64,000 nt of DNA from NCBI GenBank assembly GCA_930367205.1, contig OV884011.1, positions 122,199,866 to 122,263,865 of the forward strand, written 5' to 3'. The notes beneath the pieces are model-generated. The model worked only from the letters and a program-made list of their open reading frames with translations. It did no database searches and was not told the origin of the DNA. This DNA is from Acanthosoma haemorrhoidale (lineage: Eukaryota > Arthropoda > Insecta > Hemiptera > Acanthosomatidae). Position 1 is the first letter of the stretch. Each line of letters starts with the position of its first letter. The translations under genes were made by a program, and so were the position numbers. Below are positions 12,142 to 24,655 of this stretch, in pieces.

Positions 12142-15100
12142 TTATTTTTTCTTATGTCTCAGTAATTCTTGTTCAAGTTGTTGAATTTTCTGAAAATAAT
12201 CGCTCATTAGAATGATTCATTTGAATTACAATGTACTATTTTGTAATTGGAATAGCCAAATTTCACCTGAGAATCATGTTTTCGCTGTAATACTGCCTTT
12301 CTCTCAAGATCTGAAAATAATTTTCTGTATTTCTTTTCAAGATTCATTACAGCTTTCTCAAGTTCAGCTGAATTATTATATTTATTGATATGTTTAGAAG
12401 TGAAGTCTCTAACCTGTAATTTCAAAATATTATTAGGAAACTCTACCTTATGTACATTAAAGTAATATTTAGTGTAATAATAAAGTAATTTATAAGGGGG
12501 TGTCAAACTGATTTGGGTCACTTTTGGGGGTGAAGGTACTTTTTGTTACAAAGACATTTAACTATTTAGATTATGAGAATGTATTCCATTATTAATGAGT
12601 CATTTTCATTTAAATCTCTGATTTTTGAAAGTAATTTTATGGATGAGAAGAGTTTTTTTTTATCCAGAAACAAAAATTAATGAAGATATGTAGACGTAAC
12701 ACATATTTATTGTTATTAATTGTGGTTATGATACTATCCAACATAAAAAAAACAATGGATGAGATTTCAATTATACTGAAGTCAACAGGTAAAGATGACT
12801 ATGCAAGAGGAAGGCCCATTCTGCTCTCAATTACGCAGCGTCAATAATATTCTTGGAAAAGTAGTTGATCCACAAGCCTCCCCTTTATTCTCTGGAGAAG
12901 TTAGTTTAAGGTGCAAGCCAAACTATCTTTTTGAGGTTTAAATAGCTTAAAGGTTATGTAGACTACCTTGACCACTGCAGTATGTGCAATCTGCAGAAAA
13001 GAGCCTTCATAATACTGCATAGGGCAGGTGAGTTTTGTAATAATTGAACCAAATACAAAAGTACACAGGACACAGAGCTGGCCTGGAGGAGCCAACCATA
13101 AATAAAACATGGAATTGCCCACTTTTGAGTGACAGTCTTCCTTTTGTTAGGTTCTCTGGTCAATGCAAAACATGATCCTTAATGGAAACAGAGGATACCC
13201 ACTGACTATATTTGTTATTGAAGTCAATCAAAGCACAAGTGAAACCATGGCAGAACAAGTCCATGCTTTACAGATTACTGATTATTTATGCCTCTCAAAC
13301 CTGAAGGAGGGAGATGGATGGGGAGCTCCAGATTTTTCCAGAAATGTCTCTATCCTCCATATCAACACAACAGACGATCTCACTAATACATGTGGAGTAT
13401 TAGTAATAGTACACTAATAGTAATTATTTATTTAAAAGGTGAGGTACAAAACTCATTCAATTTTTTGAAAAAAATCAAGGTGTCATTGGATTTTAAAAGA
13501 TTTTTTCTTGCTTCAGAGTACGACATCATATAGAAGCAAAACTTGTGTGCTTCTTAATAGCTTTAGTCTTCAAAAATCACAGTTTGTTGCAAAATTGTTT
13601 CATTCCATAAGCCAAGCCAGGGTTTATAGTAAGGTATTATTCTTTGCTTTGATTATTTTTGTTTGAAGTCTTTGCAATGACTTTTGAAGAAATCTTGCAA
13701 AAAAAAAATGCTACATCTAATCCCAATAATGTTGGTGAAATGTCCTTTTTAGTCATAAGTAATTACTCTCAACATTTTTAGTCACTTACATTAGTTGAAA
13801 AACTTGCTGATTATAAACTCATATCTTAACTTTTCTTTGTTAATTTTTAATTAGTTTTATTCATTCATTTATTGCAGTAAATAGTGTTTTAAGTTAAAGA
13901 TCTCAACATGCTGATTATTCAAATATAGCACGTGTTTGAACTAAAGTGAACTATAATTACATAAAGTCATTAATAATGCCAATAAAATCATCTTCTCAAC
14001 TGTGCCAAACCCTTAATTGATTTACTAGTCAAGTGTCTTCACACTTGACTTGAATATTTTTTATTTGGTTTCTCCGATTATAGGAAGTTTTTTGTATTTG
14101 CTGGAAAACAAAGTGATTTTTGCATCTCACCCCCTCATTTGTAAGTAAGGTATAAATATTGTTGATTACAGGGACCTAGTTTAACACCCCCTTTGTTTTA
14201 CATAGCAATGTGTAGCAAGTCAAGAATTTCAGATTATCTCTGGAGTAATCATACTTGTGATTGATGTTTCTTTTGACATGACTGCAAACGGCACTCATAT
14301 TCAGCTATCAACTTCTTATTGGCTCTTTCTAATTTCAAAATATCTCTCTTAAATGATGATATCTGTATAACAGTTTTAATCAATTAATTTATAAAAAAAA
14401 TGTTAATTATCAAAATAAGATTCTAATTTACTAATCATAAGTACAAATCATTTTTCACCTCTTTCTTATTGTTATGACTAGAAGATTATTAGCAAGCAGC
14501 ACACACATGTCCACCCCTTAAGAGAAAGTAAACTTGAAAATTCCGAAAGATAAAAAAAGAGGGGAAGTTGTCACCAGCAAACTCAAAGAAATATAAAAGA
14601 ATCCCTCGATTCTTGCCCCAAAGCTAATGCGGAATGTGATAAAATAAAAATTAATTTAACAGGTCATACATGACATACCTCTTGATGTAAATTACTATTT
14701 GCTAATTTAATATTAAATTACTACTATGCCAAAAGACCAGCACCAAAGTTACTGAGAGAAGTTATAATGCCTAAAACAACACCAAAAAAAGGCCTAGGAA
14801 TACTGAGCAGGGCATAACCAAAGATATGCATAAAACTTACTACCCTCAGACCTCCCATTCTCCAGCTTGAGTTTGCTCTCTCTATATCTGACTTGCAACC
14901 AACAGTTCATTCTTAACCACGCCAGCTCCTTCCTGGGTGACTCCCACGAGATCTTTACCATTTTTTTCTACTACTCAACCTCTCTTTCTCACAGGTTGAA
15001 GACCACATGTTACAGGTGTGCACAGCAACTTATAGAGGTTCCCAAAATGGAGGTACTAATGCTTCCACAAGGAGGTTGAGACCAGTATTGCAAAATGTGC

Positions 15101-18100
15101 ATTTCATCTGAGAACCTCGAACAAGGGACTCCGAACTTGGATAAGGGGTAACTTGCTAACAACATCCTCAAAAATAGACATGAGCATCTCTTGGTCAACA
15201 TGGCTGTCATATCAAACATTTCTAATAATTTTCCTCGACACAACAAATATCAGTACCGGAAATGTGTAAAAAAAAAAAGTATAAAATTAATGGATATGGA
15301 GACAAAAGCAAAACACCATCTCATGACAGTAGCAGAAAATTCCAGAAGCTAGGCTCTCCTTTGATGACACACTCCCAGAAGAGGTGACATAAATTTGAAG
15401 ATCCACTAGGAAACATCCAATGTCCACAACCTAAAGACAAAAATATTTCAAACCACTACATCTTAAAGATATCTCAAAAAGAACACAGTTTGTAAGTTCC
15501 TTAAAATATGGACACAATAATTATTGCTCAAAAATTAGGTACAACTTTTTTTTAACCAACCATAAGTATTTATTCAATGCTCTGGGACGAACAGTTCTGC
15601 AGAACAGACGCAATAGTTGTGGCAGGTCATTCAACTGTAACTGCCCACCTTAAGAATTTAAACAAAACCTCCCTGTTACTGTATACAATTTTATAATAAA
15701 GGAAAAAGGGGTAAAATATATCCTGGAGTGAATTTCTGACACAAACACTGATTATGAATATTTTATATTCGGGCAGACTTTGGAAACAAAAAAATTATAT
15801 TTAAATATACAAGATTTATCTATTTAAAGGTTTTTAAGTAACTATCCCATATGATTATAAATGAGGTTACCAGGAAGAAAAAATATCTTTTCAATTTTAT
15901 TTCTAGCAGTTAAGGTTAACAATAGATTGGGTTCACTCTTAATGTCATTTTGATAGCTTCTGATTTTTGGTTAACACAACCAATGAATGAGAGAGAAAAA
16001 TAATGATTGATGAATGACCTCTTTCTCCTTATAATATATGTTAATATTTACTTTTACCACTGTTAGCTAAAGTTGTTGACCTAATGAAAGTTAGGACTAC
16101 TAGTAACTAAATTTGAATTTTTTTTTTCTCATCTAGGTCAAAATCCAAACCTCGTCGCAAATGAGCACATTATATTTACAATCCCTTCAGAAATCAAAGA
16201 GCAGGTATCAAAAATAAGAAGACAAATATCTAGACGACCATTTTATTATGTTTTGTAATAAATGTTTTTAATGAAGGGTGAATTACAGTTTTTTTTTACT
16301 ATTTATTTTATGTGATCATCTGAATAAAGAAGGAATGAATTCATCTAAATTGAAATAAATTTTACGATGAGAGCCCTAGAACAGACTCTGCTAGACCTAT
16401 GATGTTAGTTAAGATTTCAATAAGCTTTTGTTTTATTAGTACAAAAGGTGATTTTTAGTAATCAAAATGGTCTAACAAATCAAATGAAGGATTTATTATT
16501 GGTTAAAATTATATAGTTTTTTTTCCACAATTATTATCAAGTTTGTAAGAAACTCATACATGAGACCAACCAATATCTTACTACTATTTCTTTACCTTTG
16601 ATGCCCTGTATTTTTTTTTATGAATATATCAAAACTTTCAATTTCAGGTCATAATCAATGTAAAAAAATGTTAGTTAAAATTAATAAATCTCTTAAATAA
16701 TAAATATAAAAATATGGCGAGGCTACTATAAGTTTTAGTGTTAGAATACAGTGTCTTAGTGCAGAAAATTACATGTGAAAAACATTAGTCCAGTTTTGCT
16801 AATTTTTAAGATATCTGAATTCAAAGATGAAGCAATTACATTTTCCCCCATGGTTAAGGGAACAAAAAAAAGAATATCAAAAGCATTCCAACAAATCAAA
16901 CTTAGATGTATTCAATGTGGTTGGCGCTGATTTTTTTTTTTTTCTGTATTTTAGCAATTTACATTTTTTTATCGTAAATACCAATTAATTGTTTCACAAT
17001 TATTTAGTATGTTTTAAAAAACGTGGAGTCATTTAAACATCTCTGGATATTATTCCTTCAATTTCTATTTGCTTTATTCCATTAAATAGATTTCAAAAAA
17101 TACATTTAAGTTCATGATTTAATATCATGCAGCAATGTTCTAGATTATTATTGTACGTGTGAACCCTTAGAAAGAATATCAAAAGCATTCCAACAAATCA
17201 AACTTAGATGTATTCAATGTGGTTGGCGCTGATTTTTTTTTTTTTCTGTATTTTAGCAATTTACATTTTTTTATCGTAAATACCAATTAATTGTTTCACA
17301 ATTATTTAGTATGTTTTAAAAAACGTGGAGTCATTTAAACATCTCTGGATATTATTCCTTCAATTTCTATTTGCTTTATTCCATTAAATAGATTTCAAAA
17401 AATACATTTAAGTTCATGATTTAATATCATGCAGCAATGTTCTAGATTATTATTGTACGTGTGAACCCTTTCAATTGTTATCATCCCAAGAGCACTAAAT
17501 TTAGATCATCTTACCTTAGCTTTGAGCTGAGAGTTACTTTCATGAGTGACATGGTCCATTTCCTGTCTAATATTTACTACTTCTTCTTGCATTCTGCTAC
17601 ACTGCATCTTTACATGACAGTCAACCCTTTGTAACTACATTGATACGAAACATTATGAAGATGAAAAAAGAGCCATTGATATGTTTATTGAATGAACGCT
17701 TAACACAAACCTGCTCGTTCTTATGCCTCAGTAGGTTCTCGTAACCCAAGATTTCATTTTCATGCCTCTTCCTTTCTTTGGCAAGCTGAGATTTCAGTAA
17801 ATCAATTTCTGATTTAAGTTTTCTTTCAGAAGCCTTATGTTTTATTAATGAGCCTTTTTATTTAAGAAGATTAAAAGTTTTATGGTATAATTTAAAAAAG
17901 TTTTTCTTTCAAAGATGATTTTGAAACAATAGTTGCACTTATTTGCATCAATTTTAGTTCCTTAAAATAATTTATAGAACAAATTTTATAAAACAAATCA
18001 CAGACAATCTATGTTGAAACAAATAAACAATGTTATTTCAAAAACTAAATATACATAGTAATTACTTATTTATGTTTACTAATGGGTGTGATAGTGACCT

Positions 18101-21100
18101 CAGTTTGTTGATTCAAATCGCTCAGTTTAAATTCCATGGAAGCAACATTATTCAACAATTCATCATTTTGTTCATTGACCCCTTTCAGCCTTTCTGACAC
18201 CTGCAGCAAGCTGTCTGTCAAGGCCTGTTTATGTTCTGCTATTGCTGCAACTTGTTGCCTTTCAATATTACTATTTATTCTCTGCAATTCAGAAAGTCTA
18301 GTACATACAAAAAGATAAATTGTTGTTAATTGTTTCTTTTATATGATTATAGCTGACTATAATTATCATACTTAGTTTTTAAACATATCACTTCCTGATT
18401 TAAATTAAACAGCTCTTTGCAAGTTGTTTCTGCGGTACTTTGGTACAAGCTTATTTCTTGTGTCAGTGCCTCATTTTGTGCCTTGAAATGAAATATATCA
18501 TTCAAAAAATTTTGATTTTGTAATTGTACTTTTAATTATGAAAAGATAATTTTTATATCTTAAGTTATTTATAGGAAATATAAATTTTTTTTTTATGTAC
18601 TATTTACAATTGCAGGGTCCAAATAAATTCATGGGAGAGTGAGCAACATAGCAATAATTTCTTTAGATGGGCGGCAGAAATACTTTTCAATTTACCAAAC
18701 TCTTGAGTCTGGGGTCGAGTCCTGCCATGAGATATCTTTTTTTTATATAATTACCTTGCAGTGGCAGAAAAGAACCTGTAGATGGCAAACCCTTAGCTAA
18801 CTTGGGGGGAGGGTACCTACGTCTAGAAGCTGGTTTTAAACTTTTTTTTTTAATTAATATTTTTATTATATATTAAAATGAAATATTTTCCATCAAAATC
18901 ACCAAGAGGTTTAGTCATGATCATTTAATAAGTTTTTAAGAAATTGGCATAGAGCCCAAAAGTATCTCTTCATTTTCTGCATCCTTATTTCATTTTTAAA
19001 TGTATATATCGTTAGTGGTCAGGGGTAATAGCCATTAGGTCACTGAAATGGTTGAATTATTGGGTTGTCCAAAAACTACTTGTTTTTTGCTTCGAAAGGT
19101 CTAAATATTGTCTATATCAACCTTGGAAAATGAATTTTCTGTAAAAAAAAAAAGTATGTTTGAAAAATACTAGCAGAAGCTTAAAAAATTACCTTGAGAG
19201 TAGCAATGGTATTTGTCAAGGTATGTTGATCTTCATAATTGTCATCTATTATTGTTTCATGTCCTAGCAATCCATTATCCTAAATTGGTTAAAAGAAATA
19301 ATAATTTCTATATAGTAGAAAGAAAATATGTTAACATTAAACATAACACATGTATATATTAGCTGTACTGTAATATATATAATAAACATTATATATTCAA
19401 AAGTGCATACAAGAGTGTCCATAAAACGCCTCAGGGAGAAAGATTTAGATCTTTTGCTTTTGATCCTCTGAGGAAAAACTGCTTCAGACTCATCTGTAGT
19501 CTGAAAAACATACAATTAAACAACTAAAACATAACTACAAATAGGGTTGCTCTATCTAAAACTGTGTTACTTGCTTAGAATTCACTTGTTTTTTCACTTT
19601 GTCACTGACTTGTTTTTTTGGGAGTGGGTTAGTTTAAAAAACAACTTGAATTTTATAACATAAAGAATTAAGGTATCAGGTCAAATTTCAATTGTATTTT
19701 CTGAGTTATATTTTCTAGAAGATCATCGACTAAGAAATGGACTTTAGTAAAGAAACAGAGGATCCATATTTAATATTGAACCCTAGACTGTGATTGTGTA
19801 CTGAGCAACCTTTTTCTAGATATAGAAAAGCAACATTAATGTTTTATTATCATATATTTTCTTTAAAGAACAGCTATTAAGAAGAATTTAAATTGGTTTT
19901 TGAGTATACATTGACTTTGGTTTTATTACATTTTTACACAAATAAAGTGTTTTATGAACATTATTATATTATTATGTGCATCCAAAATGTTGAATGATTT
20001 AAAACTTAGGAAAGTAAAAAAAAAGTATCTAAAATCATTAATTTTAATTTTATTAAAACCAATTTTCAAATATATATTACCTCATATCCAGCATTCCTTT
20101 GAGTGTGGTTTTCATTTGGAGAAAATGATGTGGAAGTAGATGAATTGTTTCTCCATCTATCAATATGCTCTCCTTCTCCACTACTCTTAGGCTATGAATG
20201 TCACAAGATGATATATTGAGAAATCTTGGTAAAAAGTAATTCAGGAAATATTTTGTAACACAACCTTTAATTTTACAATAAAGACTATATGTTATATTAA
20301 TATCTATAAAAAAAAATTCAGAACCATGCACAAAGCATAAGTTCATAACCATGTCACTATCTACTCTTTCTCCTCCAATTTTGACCACATTCCTTCTTGT
20401 TAAATCTTATTGAAAAGAACTAATGTCAGTAAGTTCTGTACATCAGCTAAATAAACATATTGTATAAGAATAACATCAAAAAATGATTTTTTAACTATGC
20501 GGTTTCCTTATTAATAAAGGGATTGGGGTACCGGGGAGCAAGAGTATACATTAAAGCAGCTAGATCCTGAGTGATGTGAGTTCAATTCCCCCCCCCCCCC
20601 CCCGCACAAACTAGAACCTACCTGTCCTAGAAAAGAATGATAATCTTTGGTTTTCCACCTCTATTACAATAATATGGAGTATATTGGGTATTAAACCCAA
20701 ATAACCAACCTCATTAATAGATGCACTAACCTTACATAACTCATTAAATTATTTGAAATTATGAGCACTGTCTCTGAGATAACTAAATATTCATTAAATA
20801 ATTGACTATTTATGATTTTTTTTTCATAAAGACATGAAAAATGTTTTATTGTAACAAGATAGTAGAATATATTTTGATATTCTTCTGTTTGAAACGTTAT
20901 GACTTGAATTTTAGTTGGTTCATGAGGTTTTAATTTCAAATTAGAAACCGCCGGTCAAAACGAAACATTATAGATTAGAAAAAAAAATGTATTGCAGGAC
21001 AAAGCACCTTATCAATAATAATAACAACGTACAGATGACAAATTCGACCCTAAAGAAAAATGACAGCGTATAGTAAAGAGTAAACCGCTACAAGAAAAAG

Positions 21101-23871
21101 TAATAATAATAAAATAAAATAAAATTAAAAAATTGTTTGACTGCATTTAATAAATAAACTCATAGATAAATCCACATATAAGAAACAAAAACAATATTAA
21201 ATAGTCTGTAAAATAAAATACATTAAATGAAGGCCATTAACTTAATACAAAACAAAAATAGCATACTAGCTAAATATTGTAATCATTCTTCTTATTATCA
21301 TTTATTGTACTGAATTTATAAAGGGAATTTTCTTGCTGAGAGGTATTGAAAAGAAGAATGTTTCTACCTTCAGCAAACTAGTAGGTGGCTGAATCTGGGT
21401 TGTCCAGAGAGGTTGCATAAAATAGCCAGGCAGGTAGTGAATGGAAACCCTGATGACTCGTCAGAAAAACTCCTTTTTTGGCATGGGGAGAGCTGAGTAT
21501 TTAAATGGCTGGTGAGCAAGCCCATTCTTGTTTAAGGTGAGCCCCATACTCTTTTAAATTCAAAATAAAGCCTTACAGATTGCAAAAATATCCAAGAAAC
21601 GTATAAAATGTAGATGTAGATAGATAGAACGTATGCCACAGTAAATACAATAAGCACCAAGTGCAATTTTAGATAATAAATTCAAATTATAGTAGAATCT
21701 ATGTGTTAAACATGTAAATAATATCAATAAAGGGATTTGAAAAAAAAAAAAAACCTCTCTCAGAAGGTGAGCCCCATCACCTGATCCTTTTGCATTATAT
21801 GTATTTAATTTTGTTAACTTGTTTAATAAATAAGTGAACAGGGGTTCAGAAAAAAAACAACCTTTTCTGGAGCGTGAGTTGTTGGAATAGGGGGGTTTTT
21901 GAACTTTTGTAAGGATAAAGCATGGGGGAAATTCAGATGTAGAGAATTCCAAAGGATGGTAGAACAAGTGAAGAAGGAATGAGAGTATGCTGCAGTTTTA
22001 TGGGCATAAGTATAACGGTCAGAAATATGGAATCTTATGTTCTAGGAGTAGACTGAATATTAGTACTGTAGAATATTGCATATTGTAACATTTGTAAAAT
22101 GGTGGCCCCACATGGCGCAAATTGTAACGTTCTTGTTACACACAATTTAAATTTAATATGAACAGGTTTTACAACTATATAAAAAAAAAGACTTATGAAG
22201 AATTTATATTTATTTTAAATTGACTCTATTTAATTGTTCCAGGTTGGATTCGGACAAATAAACACTCATACCATTCAACAATAATTTTATTTAACCTAAT
22301 TTACTACAAATATTTACAATTTAAAAGCTATGGTAGAATTCTGTGGTAGCGATTATTATTTATATTTTTGAGGAAATATAATTATTTTTGGGTACTCACA
22401 ATATAGTCATGAAATTCACACAATGTTTCTGGAGTGGATTATTTGGCTGAGAGAAGAAATCTTTCACTTTCTTCGAGGCTCTGCTCACCTTCTATCATTC
22501 ACACTATTCTATCCTTTCCAACACGTCTGCTCAGCATTATCCACTCTTCTAAAAAGGAAGCTCTCATACCACATGACTTGACCTTCCGGCCATGTGTGTC
22601 TTCACCCTCTGGCTGCTGATACTGAACTCCCCAGGAATGAAGCAAAAAAATATTGTTCACGGAAGATGGGGAAGCATCGCCCTAACTCACCGTAGAGGTG
22701 GGTGACATGGGAGCGCTGTGGAGTCCTTAACACAAATCTAACAGATTAATTTATGATTCACTTGGACTTATTTCCGAGTCCTACTGAACCAACACTGCAC
22801 AGCCATAGGCAAAGGGAGAGAAAATCAGGTAGGATACAATGAGTGGCAGATGATTGACATGTAGGCTGGGGAAGGAGATGGCGAGAGCAATGATTTAGCT
22901 TATGGTTACCTATTAAACGATAAGAAATTTGGGAGACATGTTGGTTCCAGGAGAGGGTTTGGACAATGGTCATCCCTAGGTTTTTAATGGGAAAGCAGAA
23001 AGTAATAGGGTGCTTATTAAAAATTAAAGCAGGAAAATTGGCAAAGGATCTGAGGAGCGCATTGGAACCTTTAACAATTGCCTGAGTTCTTGCCACATTT
23101 AACCTTAGTTTATTTATGTTTGCCCAGGTAGTGATTCAATCTAGGTCTCCCTAAATCTTTCTGAACACAGCAAATAAATCAGTGGGGGAAGGATAAATAG
23201 ATTTGGGAGTCATCAGTGTAAAGATTGAAAAGGGAGATCATTTATATAGCAAATTAAAAGAAAGAGAAAAACTTGATTCTTATGCACGAGGAAAGAGCAA
23301 GGGAAGCGAATAGGGGTTGATTAGGGATAACTCATAAATGGATGGAGACAAACGATCGAAACCTGTGGATAGAGCAACTGGAGAAGAGAAAGCTCTTTTC
23401 TCTGATTCTAACTTGAAAGATTAAGTGGTCAATGGTATACTATCAAACACTTTCAAGAAATCTAGGAGAATTAGGACTATTTTACGCACATTATAGAGGT
23501 ATACTAATATAAAGTAATGATAATAGAATTTATTTTTACCTTAATACATGAAAGTGGCAATCGTTTAGGCGGTTTATTAAACGGATGTTCAAGGTATCCT
23601 CTCTTGACATTCTTTATTAGACCCTTCAGTAAACTATTTCTTAGCCATCTTTCACTCACACTATTGTACAATTTGTTTAACCAAGAGCGGCAAAGTTGTA
23701 CATCTAACAAAACAAATATTTTCAATATTATTACCTGCTAGCATAAATTAACTTAGAAAAATAAAATAATACAAATGATTGCTTGCCTTCAGGTTTCAGT
23801 TTTCCTAGAAATAATCTTATACTATTTAAACCCAATCTAAATTCAGTGTCTAACTGCTCATCTTTATCCAT
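12142..23871 (-). CDS. DUF4485-domain coiled-coil protein, CEP112-like
   Basis: Twelve exons join in frame (minus strand, 5' to 3'): 23871-23787, 23703-23540, 20185-20081, 19500-19411, 19279-19193, 18481-18372, 18297-18080, 17853-17711, 17634-17515, 14362-14255, 12413-12267 and 12189-12142 (TAA). The product is 474 residues. Residues 1-83 match the DUF4485 pattern: an LDTEF start, LCRSWLNKLYN, then RGYLEHPFNKPP, which parallels human CEP112 (CCDC46). Residues ~84-145 are polar and Ser/Asn-rich. From ~150 to the end the protein is a heptad-rich coiled coil, such as LKSEIDLLKSQLAKERKRHE, ending LEQELLRHKKK. No membrane segment or signal peptide is seen. CEP112 is a centrosomal or ciliary coiled-coil protein; a similar role here is inference. 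Human CEP112 is ~950 residues, so this one is short. The first intron uses a GC donor. An extra exon inside the 3.4-kb third-exon gap is not excluded, although phases already fit. Confidence 0.75.
12414..14254. other. Intron of CEP112-like gene, mostly featureless
   Basis: Intron between exons 14362-14255 and 12413-12267. The open frame at 13163-13417 has no recognisable motif. The only structure noted is a small perfect hairpin at 14027-14050. Confidence 0.6.
14027..14050. repeat. Short perfect inverted repeat
   Basis: AGTCAAGTGT, then CTTC, then ACACTTGACT: 10-bp arms and a 4-base loop. It is within the CEP112-like intron. It has no U-tract in either direction that would suggest a functional terminator, and such hairpins are common by chance in AT-rich DNA. 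Confidence 0.7.
14363..16868. other. Intron of CEP112-like gene, no confident feature
   Basis: AT-rich intron sequence. A GC-richer block at about 14850-15250 may be an old transposon, but neither strand gives a recognisable protein. Confidence 0.5.
16869..17472. repeat. 302-bp tandem duplication
   Basis: The unit beginning agaatatcaaaagcattcc at 16871 is repeated from 17173 with a shift of 302 bases. The copies look identical, including a 13-T run in both, and end in gtgtgaaccctt at 17168 and 17470. The duplication is in the intron just 3' (in gene sense) of exon 17634-17515. Identity implies either a very recent event or an assembly artefact. Confidence 0.92.
18655..18740 (+). repeat. Possible tRNA-derived SINE fragment
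   Basis: A B-box-like ggggtcgagtcctg follows 60 bases of higher-GC sequence between two CEP112-like exons. The A box is weak, so this is tentative. Confidence 0.3.
19060..19120 (+). mobile_element. mariner terminal fragment
   Basis: After a TA comes ttgggttgtccaaaaactac, which has the form of a mariner-family inverted terminal repeat. No transposase or opposite end is visible nearby, so it is a solo end. Confidence 0.45.
20520..20640 (+). repeat. SINE-like fragment with poly-C run
   Basis: gtgagttcaattccc resembles a tRNA B box and is extended into a run of 16 C (20588-20603). The length of the run makes this spot prone to sequencing error. It is in the third-to-second-exon gap of the CEP112-like gene. 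Confidence 0.35.
21850..22060 (-). pseudogene. LINE ORF2 C-terminal fragment
   Basis: On the minus strand, SFFTCSTILWNSLHLNFP followed by SLQKFKN matches the SFFPR...WNSLP...SL..FK tail that ends many Jockey/CR1-type LINE polyproteins. It is likely the 3' part of the same dead element as 22758-23450. A direct repeat, aaggtgagccccat, occurs at about 21535 and 21766. Confidence 0.6.
22080..22640. repeat. Unclassified insertion between LINE pieces
   Basis: This block separates the two LINE fragments. It has a T-rich tail portion (22270-22330, ttatttaacctaatttac) and a GC-richer part (22440-22640). It may be an inserted retroelement piece; no protein motif is recognisable. Confidence 0.3.
22758..23450 (-). 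pseudogene. LINE reverse transcriptase fragment
   Basis: The minus strand holds a YTDDSQIY box (23221-23198), which is the YxDD catalytic motif region of reverse transcriptase. About 80 codons downstream is KNLGMTIVQTLSWNQHVSQI, the conserved block after the thumb of Jockey/CR1-like LINEs. Frameshifts and stops break the frame, so this is a dead copy. It lies in an intron of the CEP112-like gene in the same orientation. Confidence 0.75.
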
Positions 23872-24116
23872 GTAATATCATCAAAAATTGTATGCCATAT
23901 CACCACAGCTTCACATAATATATTTCCTTTCTCAATAGTACAGATTACAAATGGCACATTAGAAAAAATGTTTAACTTTGCTTTCCCATTATTGTTGCTA
24001 ATCACGAATAGAACAACTTACAATATATTTAATATCTGCATTCCAAGACATTTTGGCAATGCCTTAACCCATACCTGAACATATGACTTTATTTAATATT
24101 TAATGTTGGCCTCTCA

Positions 24117-24240
24117 TATGGTGCAGTAGTTAAGATTGGAAGGTCCCAAGTTTGAACTTGAAGATGGGTTGAGCATTTTTCTTTCACTTGTAACAGCAAA
24201 TCAAAAATGAGCCTAACAGGATAGCCCATTATTTGAGCCA
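24117..24240 (+). repeat. tRNA-derived SINE-like fragment
   Basis: An A-box-like atggtgcagtagttaaga (24119-24136) is followed 11 bases later by the B-box-like ccaagtttgaacttg, the order and spacing of a tRNA-derived SINE head. Confidence 0.5.
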
Positions 24241-24594
24241 TTGTTTTGCAGTAAACAAGAAAATAAAACCATAGATACAATAAAAGAATGCCCTTGAATC
24301 AAGTTTATACAGCGAATGAATTTGAAGTTAGGTTTAAAGAATTATAGAACAAATCCTTTCAAAAAATTAGGTTTATTGAGGTAAATATAATTTAGTAAAG
24401 GTAAATTAGATGTTTTGTGAAATTAAGGATCGTTTATTCTATGTCCCAATAATTTAAACACATCATAATTATGATACCACATATCTTTTGCTTAATTTAT
24501 TTATGTCCTCATATGATTTAATTTAGGACTAAATTATGGGCAAATTCAATCAGTGACACATTGATTATTTATGGAAGGAAAATAAGTTCACTTT

Positions 24595-24655
24595 CCATCT
24601 AGGGATTTGAACTCAGAACCTGATTATCATGAAGTAGCTATGATGCCATGAAGTA
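24595..24655 (-). repeat. SINE-like head, minus strand
   Basis: The minus strand reads atggcatcatagctacttc (A-box-like), then gagttcaaatccctag (B-box-like). This is a second fragment of tRNA-derived type in the same intergenic region. Confidence 0.45.

Noticed and set aside
13163..13417. 84-codon ORF in an intron
   Set aside because: No motif, no splice context and no codon bias; treated as chance.
14027..14050. 10-bp perfect hairpin as a microRNA or terminator
   Set aside because: Too short for a microRNA precursor and no T-run for termination.
20691..20939. Minus-strand ORF starting LKLKPHEPTKIQVITF as a possible extra exon of the CEP112-like gene
   Set aside because: No acceptor before it and no donor in a useful phase, while the neighbouring exons already join in frame without it.
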